Shown here: positions 1-7,652 of the stretch, piece by piece
Numbering within the stretch: position 1 is the stretch's first letter
Layout of the letters: every line of letters begins with the position of its first letter
NCBI GenBank assembly: GCA_026193755.1
Contig: JAPHUI010000283.1
Span: 1 to 8,011 of the forward strand
Origin: Ignavibacteriaceae bacterium
GTDB lineage: Bacteria > Bacteroidota > Ignavibacteria > Ignavibacteriales > Ignavibacteriaceae
Reading direction: 5' to 3'
DNA length: 8,011 nt
The notes under the pieces: generated by a model
What the model saw: only the letters and a program-made list of their open reading frames with translations
Told to the model about the DNA's origin: nothing
The model's database searches: none
Translations under genes and position numbers: made by a program

Positions 1-12
1 CATCATCTTATC

Positions 13-39
13 GTCACACTTCGACTAGCTCAGTGTGAC
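13..39. repeat. Short inverted repeat (8-bp arms)
   Basis: GTCACACT (13-20) and AGTGTGAC (32-39) are perfect 8-bp complements around an 11-base loop. The loop and right arm read like the 'cttcgact-gctcagtgtgac' type of interspersed palindrome I associate with intergenic regions of Bacteroidota and relatives; that family link is from memory. No T-run follows on either strand, so it does not look like an intrinsic terminator. It sits 8 bp from a second, larger inverted repeat at 48-131. Confidence 0.6.
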
Positions 40-47
40 AATTATAG

Positions 48-131
48 GTCATTCTGACCCCGCCTTATCGGGGGAAGAATCTTTGGACTAAGTTTTAAGA
101 TTCTTCAGTCACTTCGCTCCTTCAGAATGAC
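48..131. repeat. Nested palindromic intergenic element (REP-like)
   Basis: The outer arms GTCATTCTGA (48-57) and TCAGAATGAC (122-131) are perfect 10-bp complements. Inside them lie a small hairpin, CCCCG (58-62) with CGGGG (69-73), and a second pair, AAGAATCTT (75-83) with AAGATTCTT (97-105). The remaining stretch, around 106-121, is unpaired. The whole 84-bp unit could fold into a branched cruciform or RNA structure. Elements with this 'gtcattctga ... cttcgctccttcagaatgac' layout occur as dispersed intergenic copies in Bacteroidota/Ignavibacteriota-type genomes (my recollection, not searched). I see no transposase, so if mobile it would be mobilised in trans. Confidence 0.65.
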
Positions 132-226
132 AGGCACAAATAAATTGTCTATTTAAACTTAAATAATAACGCCATCTTTTCAATCCTTATAATTACACTG
201 GTTTAAAAAAGCCTCTTTTTCGTTAA

Positions 227-688
227 TTCCTACATTGTAAATATTTACGATAGGGCTCTAAATGTTTAGGGTGGTATTGTAAACTTTTACAATACGTGTC
301 TAAAGCCTTAGGGTGGCATTGCAAACTTTTGCAACAGGCCTCTAAACGTTTAGGGTGGCATTGTAAACTTTTACAATACGTGTCCAAAGGCTTAGGGTGG
401 TATTGTAAACTTTTGCAATAGGGGTCGGAAGTTTCCGGATAGCATTTCCAAAATTAGAAATAGGGAATAGAAACTAATGGGAAGCATTCTGAAATTTAAG
501 AAATGGACACTACGGCTAGAAACCTGCATTCGTAATTTTAAGAATGGTGCTCTACGCCTATAAACACGTATTCTGAATTTTACGAATAGGGCTCTACGGT
601 CGTAAACAGACATTCGTGATTTTACGAATAGGTCTCTACACCTGTAAACACGTATTCTGAATTTTAAGAATGGTAATTTACACAGTTT
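227..688. repeat. 42-bp tandem array of alternating dyad symmetries, about 11 units
   Basis: Units of 42 bp start at 227, 269, 311, 353, 395, 437, 479, 521, 563, 605 and 647. The period is exactly 42 throughout; traces may continue to about 185 on the left and are lost after 688. Each unit has a dyad A at offsets 8-25, for example ATTGTAAA (276-283) with TTTACAAT (286-293), and most have a dyad B around offset 37.5, for example CTAAACGTTTAG (342-353). The centres of A and B alternate every 21 bp. Units 227-436 belong to a 'gggtggcattgtaaac' type; units 479-688 to an 'aacacgtattctgaat' type; the unit at 437 is intermediate. Unit sequences differ a lot, so this is not a CRISPR and not a recent slippage array. 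It lies 52 bp beyond the stop of nfeD, and function is unknown. No convincing gene lies anywhere in 1-740. Confidence 0.85.
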
Positions 689-740
689 TGGAGGGTATTT
701 TATCTAAGAGATGGCTTTACAATAAAATTTAGCAATTTGG

Positions 741-2048
741 TTACTTCTTCTCTCTTACAACAACCCTCATCCCTTCAACGGCAGTTACGATGACCGGTTT
801 ACCATGCTCGATGTACTCTGAGTCTGTAACCACATCAATTCTTTTTCCGTTAAATTCAGCAGTCCCTGCGGGACGTAATGTTGTTAACGCAATACCTTCT
901 GCGCCCATAAGTTCCGATAAATTTGACCGTGAAGTGTAACCGGATGCAGCTTTTTCTTCTTCCGACAAAATAAACTTTTTAAAGATATTTGATTTAGGAA
1001 GAAATCTTGCCAGGATAAAAATGAGTACTATTGCAGCCAGGAGTGCAATTGAAAGTTGTACTATAGCCATTGAAACAGCATTAAAATCGAGGAATGGATC
1101 ACCTCCCACTAGAGAAAGAAAAATTGAAGCTAATATCAGGATTATTCCACTGATACCGGCTACTCCAAAACCCGGAATAACAAAAATTTCAAGTATAATT
1201 AATACCAGTCCAGCGACAAACATCAGTATCTCAATTACTGAAGCAAGTTGAAGTATATAAGATGAACCAAAGAAAAGCGCGAGTGCAATTATTCCTGCAG
1301 TGCCTGGAACACCCCAACCGGGAGATTTTATTTCAGCAATCAATCCGAAGAATCCAATCATTATTAAAATTGAAGAGACTATTGGGTTGTTAAGAAAGCG
1401 AACTACTTCTTCTGCCCAGTTAGATTTCTGATAAATCTTTTCGGCATCCAGCAGATTATAATAAGCAAAAACCTCATCGATATTGTTAAGTAATGTATCA
1501 GCGATACCGTACTTTAACGCTTCTTCGGAAGTAAGTGTAACAAGCTGAGTGGAATCAACAAGCCCCGGTATTACAATTCTTTCATCAACCATTCCTTGCG
1601 CAATATCTGTTCGTCGTCCGTTTTTTTCAGCGGTCGATCTCATCTCGGAACGCATAAAAGACTGGTATTTTTCCCCGACTTTTTCTCCCGTCTGATTCAC
1701 AACTGTAGCTGCACCGATAGAACCGCCCGGAACCATAATTATTTTTTTACAGGAAAGAGCTATCAACGCACCTGCAGAAATAGCGCGGTTATTTATAAAA
1801 GCAATTGTAAGAAGGTTTGTTCCGATTATTGCATCTTTAATCTGTGTGGCAGCATCAACCCTTCCCCCAAAAGTGTTAATCTTAAATATTATTGCTTCTG
1901 CGTTATCTTTTTCTGCATCCGATACAACTCTGCTTATATAAGGTGCTAAACCGAGATCAATTTCACTATCAATAAAGGCAATATGAACCTTCTTTTGAGG
2001 AAATATACTTGAAGTGAAGATTAAAAATGTAAATAGAAATTTATACAT
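741..2048 (-). CDS. NfeD-family membrane serine protease (ClpP-class, SppA-like protease domain fused to NfeD)
   Basis: This is a full-length 'long' NfeD protein of 435 residues. Residues 1-17 look like a signal peptide or anchor. Residues 20-200 form a ClpP/SppA-like serine protease domain: INTFGGRVDAA (57-67) matches the oxyanion-side glycine motif, and AISAGALIA (89-97) carries the likely nucleophile Ser91. A Lys near 123-127 (GEKVGEK) is the likely general base, by analogy with the Ser-Lys dyad of archaeal NfeD. Hydrophobic segments follow at about 224-237, 249-266, 271-293, 297-314 and 327-349. A C-terminal OB-fold-like NfeD domain spans about 380-435 (GAEGIALTTLRPAGTAEF). Family members are linked to membrane-protein quality control, often with stomatin partners; no stomatin gene is visible here. 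I chose the ATG at 2048 over an in-frame TTG at 2057 because the weak purine stretch GAGAG lies just ahead of the ATG. It is the last gene of the tgt-yajC cluster. Confidence 0.9.
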   Translation of the reverse strand: MYKFLFTFLIFTSSIFPQKKVHIAFIDSEIDLGLAPYISRVVSDAEKDNAEAIIFKINTFGGRVDAATQIKDAIIGTNLLTIAFINNRAISAGALIALSCKKIIMVPGGSIGAATVVNQTGEKVGEKYQSFMRSEMRSTAEKNGRRTDIAQGMVDERIVIPGLVDSTQLVTLTSEEALKYGIADTLLNNIDEVFAYYNLLDAEKIYQKSNWAEEVVRFLNNPIVSSILIMIGFFGLIAEIKSPGWGVPGTAGIIALALFFGSSYILQLASVIEILMFVAGLVLIILEIFVIPGFGVAGISGIILILASIFLSLVGGDPFLDFNAVSMAIVQLSIALLAAIVLIFILARFLPKSNIFKKFILSEEEKAASGYTSRSNLSELMGAEGIALTTLRPAGTAEFNGKRIDVVTDSEYIEHGKPVIVTAVEGMRVVVREKK

Positions 2049-2088
2049 TACTCTCAATTTACTTACAACGCATTATTTGTATCTCTGT

Positions 2089-2117
2089 GTCTCCGTGGAT
2101 TTTTTCCACACGGAGAC
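2089..2117. repeat. 9-bp-arm hairpin between yajC and nfeD
   Basis: GTCTCCGTG (2089-2097) pairs perfectly with CACGGAGAC (2109-2117) around an 11-base AT-rich loop. The flank reads 'ctctgtgtctccgtgg', a phrase I recall as a dispersed repeat in Bacteroidota-like genomes. It lies 17 bp after the yajC stop and 40 bp before the nfeD ATG. No T-tract follows it on the minus strand, so it is more likely an mRNA-stabilising or processing hairpin, or an interspersed repeat copy, than a terminator. Confidence 0.6.
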
Positions 2118-2134
2118 GCAAAATTAATTATTTA

Positions 2135-2455
2135 CTACTCACTACCTTTTTTTGCGAGAACAGTGGCTATTGCTGAACGTTCAACTTTAATTTTAACATT
2201 ATCGCTAATCTGAAGCAGAGCTGTCTTTTCTTCCAGACCCGAGACAATACCGTGAATTCCACCGCTTGTTAAAACTTTATCACCTTTTTCAAGATTTGAA
2301 AGCATTTTTTCTTTTTCTTTAGATCTCTTTTGCTGCGGTCTGATTATCATAAAATAAAAAATCAGAAATATTGCACCAAACATAATCAATGTGCTTATTA
2401 AACCGCCGCCGCCACCTTCTCCGCCCTGCGGAGCCATTGCAAATAATAGTTCCAA
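2135..2455 (-). CDS. yajC: Sec translocase accessory subunit YajC
   Basis: YajC is a small single-pass inner-membrane protein that associates with SecDF and the SecYEG translocon. The 106-residue product has the family layout: a short glycine-rich N-terminus (GGEGGGGG, 11-18), one membrane helix (about 19-38), then RPQQKR (39-44) at the cytoplasmic face. A soluble domain follows with GDKVLTSGGIHG (58-69). The length is normal for the family. The start is a TTG at 2455, supported by a strong Shine-Dalgarno sequence five bases ahead; the first in-frame ATG at 2437 would be too far from it. yajC following tgt is a common bacterial arrangement, usually with secD/secF next. Here nfeD follows instead, so secDF must lie elsewhere. 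Confidence 0.95.
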   Translation of the reverse strand: MELLFAMAPQGGEGGGGGLISTLIMFGAIFLIFYFMIIRPQQKRSKEKEKMLSNLEKGDKVLTSGGIHGIVSGLEEKTALLQISDNVKIKVERSAIATVLAKKGSE

Positions 2456-2460
2456 TTATT

Positions 2461-2466
2461 CCTCCT
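2461..2466 (-). promoter_or_regulatory. Strong Shine-Dalgarno for yajC
   Basis: AGGAGG lies five bases upstream of the TTG at 2455, within a longer purine run (agggaggagg). It is the clearest ribosome binding site in the window and decides the yajC start in favour of TTG over the ATG at 2437. A weak 4-bp inverted pair, CCCT with AGGG, lies directly upstream and touches the site; I do not claim regulation from it. Confidence 0.85.
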
Positions 2467-2502
2467 CCCTGTTTTTATAGGGATTATTTTTGATTGATAT
2501 TT

Positions 2503-3636
<1,134 letters not shown>

Positions 3637-3674
3637 CTATAACCGGCTGGTAGTTAATTGAAAAATTAAGTGCA

Positions 3675-3705
3675 CAAATTTAATGCAAATGAAGGAAGAG
3701 GCAAA
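3675..3705 (-). promoter_or_regulatory. Candidate Bacteroidota-type promoter for tgt
   Basis: In the 121-bp gap upstream of tgt, the minus strand reads TTTG (3705-3702), then 19 bases, then TAAATTTG (3682-3675). This fits the -33 TTTG / -7 TAnnTTTG pattern described for the primary sigma factor of Bacteroidota. It would start transcription roughly 30 bases ahead of the tgt TTG. This is the largest gap between genes in the gene block, which favours a new transcription unit here. AT-rich DNA gives such matches by chance, and I am unsure the host uses this promoter type. Confidence 0.45.
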
Positions 3706-3757
3706 GGATTCAAACTTAATTGCAAGCTGCGTCAAAAAGAATTATCTGTTTGGTCAA

Positions 3758-4987
3758 TCAACTAGAGGAATGTAGTACTGTTAACTTAACAAGTTCGATT
3801 TTCTGAGGGTTAGCTCGAATGATTTGTATTTTGAAATTTCCTATTGTAATAATTTCTCCCTGCGCTGGAATTCTGCCAATTTTATTAGTGACAAAACCGG
3901 CAAGTGTTTCGTAAGCCCCTTCTTCAATATTCAGATTGTATTTTTCATTAATATGATCAACCTCTACCTTACTGCTAATAATGTAAGAATCTGCTGCCAC
4001 TCTTCGGCAAATATCTTCGTCAACATCAAATTCATCTTTTATTTCTCCAAAAAGTTCTTCAAGAATATCTTCCATTGTAATGATACCGGCTGTTCCTCCA
4101 TGCTCATCAACAACAATTGCAATTGAATTTCTTTTCGCCATAAAATCATTTAATACTTCAAAACTTTTTTTAGTCTCAGGTATAAAGCTCACTTCCCGCA
4201 AAATATCTTTAATACTTCCCGGAGATTGAAACAGATCTTTTGCGAGAAGTATTCCTTTAATATTATCAAAATTATCCTCGTAAACAGGAAGTTTTGAAAA
4301 CCCGGAATCAATAAAGACAGATAGTGCTTCACTTATATTTTTATTTATTTCTATTCCAACAATTTCTGTTCTCGGTGTCATTGCTTCATAAACCCGCTGA
4401 TCGCCAAGTTCAATTACTTTACTTATTAATTCGCTGTCCTTTTTATCAACTATGCCAGCGTTCTCACTTTCTTTAATGAGACCTTTAATATCTTCTTTGT
4501 CGAAGAGATGATAAATATTATCAGTTTTGATACTTGATGTCTGCATAATTTTATTGGAGAAAGCGGAACTGATTTTAACGAATGGGTAGAGGATATAAGA
4601 ACAAACTCTTAGTGGAATCGAAGTTAATAGAACCATCTGATCTGCAAGTTCTCTTGCAAAATATTTTGGAATTATTTCTCCAAAGATTAGGATGATTGCA
4701 GAAGAAATAATCAAAATTGTAAATTCACTCCAGCCAAAGATTGATGAAAGAAATATTGCACCAAGAGAAGCATAAGCAATTATTACAACATTATTAGCTA
4801 TAAGTATTGTAGAAAAAAAATTCTGCGGATGGTTTATAAAATATTGCGCACTTAGCGCTGACAGGTTTTTCTTTCTCGCTCTGACTTCAATTTTTAATTT
4901 GTTCGCAACTACAAAAGCCAGTTCGGTCCCTGAAAAAAAACCACTCAGAAGAATTAAAATTAGCAGGTAGATGAGTTCTATTTCCAT
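3758..4987 (-). CDS. CNNM/CorC (HlyC/CorC) family membrane protein with CBS pair
   Basis: This 409-residue protein has the complete three-part layout. First is a DUF21/CNNM membrane domain (about 1-145), with GFFSGTELAFV (16-26) and FGEIIPK (102-108). Next is a CBS pair (about 203-320), opening with MTPRTEI (203-209) and including the signature DEHGGTAGIITMEDILEEL (294-312). Last is a CorC/HlyC C-terminal domain (about 325-405) with YETLAGFV (359-366). Relatives are implicated in magnesium or cobalt export and ion homeostasis, with the CBS pair binding adenine nucleotides. In Bacteroidota the similar GldE is tied to gliding motility, but no gld genes are seen here, so I give no symbol. The ATG at 4987 has no obvious Shine-Dalgarno (ttaattaaATG). 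It lies 50 bp after the prenyltransferase gene. Confidence 0.92.
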   Translation of the reverse strand: MEIELIYLLILILLSGFFSGTELAFVVANKLKIEVRARKKNLSALSAQYFINHPQNFFSTILIANNVVIIAYASLGAIFLSSIFGWSEFTILIISSAIILIFGEIIPKYFARELADQMVLLTSIPLRVCSYILYPFVKISSAFSNKIMQTSSIKTDNIYHLFDKEDIKGLIKESENAGIVDKKDSELISKVIELGDQRVYEAMTPRTEIVGIEINKNISEALSVFIDSGFSKLPVYEDNFDNIKGILLAKDLFQSPGSIKDILREVSFIPETKKSFEVLNDFMAKRNSIAIVVDEHGGTAGIITMEDILEELFGEIKDEFDVDEDICRRVAADSYIISSKVEVDHINEKYNLNIEEGAYETLAGFVTNKIGRIPAQGEIITIGNFKIQIIRANPQKIELVKLTVLHSSS

Positions 4988-5037
4988 TTAATTAAATGAA
5001 CCTAAGTTCTTATAAAGGTTAGCATAAATGTATTTGA

Positions 5038-5949
5038 TTATATTAACTTATAAATAATTACAATTGTCGCGATAATATAAACTATCACATCGAGAATCAT
5101 ATATAAATCTGTTGCGATTAATCGTGTAGTATTCTCACCTTTGCCACCTATATATTCAAGATACATAAACCTAAATATTCCGAAAACTACAAAAGGCGTT
5201 GTGTATATAAGTCTTTCAGTCTGAAAGACTGAAACTGTTCTTGGTGCAACACTATAAAGAGCATAACAAATAATTACTCCGGCAGCAGCTATCGTTGCCA
5301 TCTGGTCGGCAAAGTTCAAGGAATACTGTCTTAAAACTTTTCTAGTTTGGGAGCCTGTTTGTTCGGTAGCCATAAAATTCTGACCAGAATTTTCTAATAC
5401 CAGCATAAGCTCAGATCTTCTTTTCATTACACCAAGGAACAGAGAAATAAACATGGTCGTCAGAATAAGCCAGCTCGATACCGGTACCTGGATAGCAAAT
5501 GCCCCGGCTAAAACTCTGATTGAAAATCCTGCAGCAATTGAAAAAACATCAAGCAGGACAATATTCTTCAGCCAGAAAGAATACAATACATTCAATACAA
5601 TGAATCCGACAACTAATAGTATGAATTCATTATCGAAGTACATCATCAACCATAAAACAAGAGCGAGTATAAGTGATGCTGTTATAACAGCTCTATTAAT
5701 AGGTATCTGTCCAGAAGGCAGGGGTCGATTTTTTTTAACCGGATGTGCTTTATCGACTTCAATGTCAACTATATCATTAATTACATAAATTGCACTGGAA
5801 GCAAAACAGAAAACTATAAAAGCAGAGAGTACATCAAGAAAGTAATACAAATCAAAAAGATGCTGGGAAAATAAAAGGGGTACAAAAACAAAACCGTTTT
5901 TTACCCATTGATGAACACGTATAAGTCTTAAATACTTTAGAAGTAGCAT
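5038..5949 (-). CDS. UbiA-family prenyltransferase, decaprenyl-phosphate phosphoribosyltransferase-like
   Basis: This is a polytopic UbiA-superfamily enzyme of 303 residues, full length. The N-terminal IRVHQWVKN (10-18) and the first Asp-rich motif NDIVDIEVDKAHPVKKNRP (58-76) are present. The second conserved block runs from YSFWLKN to LDVFSIAAGFSIRVLAGA (123-150), followed by KRRSEL (176-181). This pattern, especially the HPxKxxRP tail and LDVxxIAxGFxIRxxAGA, matches enzymes that move phosphoribose from PRPP to a polyprenyl phosphate, the first step toward decaprenyl-phosphoryl-arabinose in mycobacteria. In organisms without arabinan the product's use is unclear, and no DprE1/DprE2-type genes are seen here. 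Another UbiA activity cannot be excluded. Its ATG shares one base with the TGA of the mutase gene (TGATG), so translational coupling is likely. Confidence 0.85.
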   Translation of the reverse strand: MLLLKYLRLIRVHQWVKNGFVFVPLLFSQHLFDLYYFLDVLSAFIVFCFASSAIYVINDIVDIEVDKAHPVKKNRPLPSGQIPINRAVITASLILALVLWLMMYFDNEFILLVVGFIVLNVLYSFWLKNIVLLDVFSIAAGFSIRVLAGAFAIQVPVSSWLILTTMFISLFLGVMKRRSELMLVLENSGQNFMATEQTGSQTRKVLRQYSLNFADQMATIAAAGVIICYALYSVAPRTVSVFQTERLIYTTPFVVFGIFRFMYLEYIGGKGENTTRLIATDLYMILDVIVYIIATIVIIYKLI

Positions 5950-7604
5950 CAGAATACAACTACTTCTTCGTAAGTGCCGAAAACTTCCCGAAGTTCACCA
6001 ACCATCTCACCTAAAGTAACTTTGTTATGTGCTGCTTTAACAAAAACAGGCATAAGGTTATTTCCATTTTCACCAGCGGACTTTATCTCTGCTAAACTTT
6101 TTTCAACATCATCATTGTTTCGGCTTTGTTTTAAATCAGCTAATCTTTTCTTTTGTGCAATTTCTACTTCAGGCGAAATTGTTAAGATTGGAATTTCTAT
6201 TTTTTCACCTTCTTCAATAAATTCATTTACACCTACTATAATTTTTTCTTTCTTTTCAACTTCCTTCTGGTAACGGTAAGCTGCATCTGCAATTTCTTTT
6301 TGAAAATAACCTGATTCAATAGCTGGGATTACTCCACCAATAGCATCAATTTGATTGAAAATTCTATTTGTTTCTCTTTCCATTTTATCTGTCAATGCTT
6401 CAACATAATAGCTTCCACCAAGTGGATCGACAGTATTTATTACTCCGGTTTCATATGCAATTATCTGCTGCGTGCGTAATGCAATCCTGACAGCTTTTTC
6501 ACTCGGTAAGGCAAGTGTCTCATCCATTGAATTTGTGTGGAGTGATTGAGTTCCTCCAAGAACACCTGCTAATGCCTGGAATGCAGTTCTTACAATATTA
6601 TTTTCTGGCTGCTGAGCTGTTAGTGTGCAACCTGCAGTCTGTGTATGGAATCTCATCCACCACGAGCGAGGATTCTTTGCACCGTATTTTTCTTTCATCC
6701 TTCGCGCAAAAATTCTCCGGGCTGCCCGATATTTTGCAATCTCTTCGAAGAAATCAAGGTGAGAATTAAAGAAATAAGAAATCCGTGGAGCAAATGCATC
6801 GACATCCAGTCCCCTTTCAATACAAGCTTCAATGTATGCAAAACCATCTGCTAGAGTATAAGCTAATTCCTGAACAGCGGTTGAACCCGCTTCGCGAATA
6901 TGATAACCGCTAACTGAAACCGGGTTCCATTGAGGAACTTCGTTTGTGCAGTATTCAATCATATCCGTTATAATTCGCATTGAAGGTCTTGGTGGATAGA
7001 TGTATTCTTTCTGAGCTATGTATTCTTTTAAAATATCATTCTGCAATGTTCCGCGAAGTTCTTTAAAGTCTATATTTCTTTCCATTGCTACTGCTAGATA
7101 CATTGCAAAAATCATTGCTGCAGGAGAATTTATAGTCATTGATGTAGAAACTTTATCAAGCGGAATCTTATCAAAGAGGATATCCATATCTTTTATTGAA
7201 GAAACCGCAACACCACAGATTCCAACCTCACCTTCGCTTAAAGGAGAATCAGCATCCCAGCCCATAAGAGTCGGGAGATCATAAGCAACGGATAAACCTG
7301 TTTGTCCTCTTTTTAATAAATAATGGTATCTTTCATTTGTATCTTCCGGTGTTCCAAAACCTGCGAACTGTCGCATCGTCCATACTCTTCCTCTGTAACC
7401 ATTAGGATGAATTCCTCGCGTGTAAGGATATTCACTTGGAAACCCGATATCGCTTAAATAATTAATATTTTCAATATCATCGGGTCCGTAGAGAGGTTCA
7501 ATCTTTTCACCGCTGACTGAAGTAAATTTCATACCGGTAGTCTTTAAAGTTTTTATCTTTTCGTCAAACTCTGCTCTTTTTTCTAAATATTTTTTGTCAA
7601 TCAT
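5949..7604 (-). CDS. B12-dependent acyl-CoA mutase large subunit, isobutyryl-CoA mutase-like
   Basis: This is the substrate-binding TIM-barrel subunit of a coenzyme-B12 acyl-CoA mutase, 551 residues. Conserved pieces include [19 protein letters not shown] (62-80), [10 protein letters not shown] (103-112), [11 protein letters not shown] (185-195), YPPRPSMRI (203-211), [10 protein letters not shown] with His235, and LHTNSMDE (355-362). In methylmalonyl-CoA mutase, Tyr89 and Arg207 (P. shermanii numbering) hold the substrate carboxylate. The aligned residues here are Phe80 and Gln198, the pair and even the numbering known for isobutyryl-CoA mutase. The protein ends without the C-terminal cobalamin domain (no DxHxxG), so it needs a separate small subunit, which is not in this window. 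Automated labels would probably say methylmalonyl-CoA mutase. The likely reaction is isobutyryl-CoA to n-butyryl-CoA or a related rearrangement; this is inferred. The ATG at 7604 has a weak purine stretch (agaaag) upstream. Confidence 0.9.
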   Translation of the reverse strand: MIDKKYLEKRAEFDEKIKTLKTTGMKFTSVSGEKIEPLYGPDDIENINYLSDIGFPSEYPYTRGIHPNGYRGRVWTMRQFAGFGTPEDTNERYHYLLKRGQTGLSVAYDLPTLMGWDADSPLSEGEVGICGVAVSSIKDMDILFDKIPLDKVSTSMTINSPAAMIFAMYLAVAMERNIDFKELRGTLQNDILKEYIAQKEYIYPPRPSMRIITDMIEYCTNEVPQWNPVSVSGYHIREAGSTAVQELAYTLADGFAYIEACIERGLDVDAFAPRISYFFNSHLDFFEEIAKYRAARRIFARRMKEKYGAKNPRSWWMRFHTQTAGCTLTAQQPENNIVRTAFQALAGVLGGTQSLHTNSMDETLALPSEKAVRIALRTQQIIAYETGVINTVDPLGGSYYVEALTDKMERETNRIFNQIDAIGGVIPAIESGYFQKEIADAAYRYQKEVEKKEKIIVGVNEFIEEGEKIEIPILTISPEVEIAQKKRLADLKQSRNNDDVEKSLAEIKSAGENGNNLMPVFVKAAHNKVTLGEMVGELREVFGTYEEVVVF

Positions 7605-7652
7605 AAATTTTCTTTCTATTACTGGATTGAAAATTAAACCATCAATTTAAAT

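Noticed and set aside
392..613. A 73-codon minus-strand open frame with a 14-residue repeat ([MI]xVxxRxxxFxxFR-like), inside the tandem array
   Set aside because: The periodicity follows directly from a 42-bp unit being a multiple of three. The frame is closed in the left units, where CCCTAAG gives an in-frame TAA. The composition is unlike the neighbouring genes, and the dyad covariation explains the conservation better than a protein does. Coding is not fully excluded.
227..688. CRISPR array
   Set aside because: There are no constant repeats alternating with unique spacers: the whole 42-bp unit repeats and diverges along its full length. No cas genes are present.
696..740. Terminator for the tgt-yajC-nfeD unit just after nfeD
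   Set aside because: I find no GC-rich stem with a T-run on the minus strand here. Transcription may run into the palindromic array.
2046..2057. Start of the NfeD protein at the in-frame TTG (2057)
   Set aside because: The ATG at 2048 gives a normal signal-peptide start and has purines (gagag) just ahead; the TTG adds only three residues and has no better ribosome site.
2089..2117. Rho-independent terminator after yajC
   Set aside because: The stem is good, but no T-tract follows on the minus strand (acagagatac follows).
3824..7284. Plus-strand open frames opposite the minus-strand genes (for example 3824-4126, 5453-5788, 5974-6273, 6515-6769, 7018-7284)
   Set aside because: They are antisense shadows of well-supported genes, with no recognisable domains or ribosome sites.
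5949..7604. Plain methylmalonyl-CoA mutase label
   Set aside because: The carboxylate-binding Tyr and Arg are replaced by Phe80 and Gln198, so the default label is doubtful.
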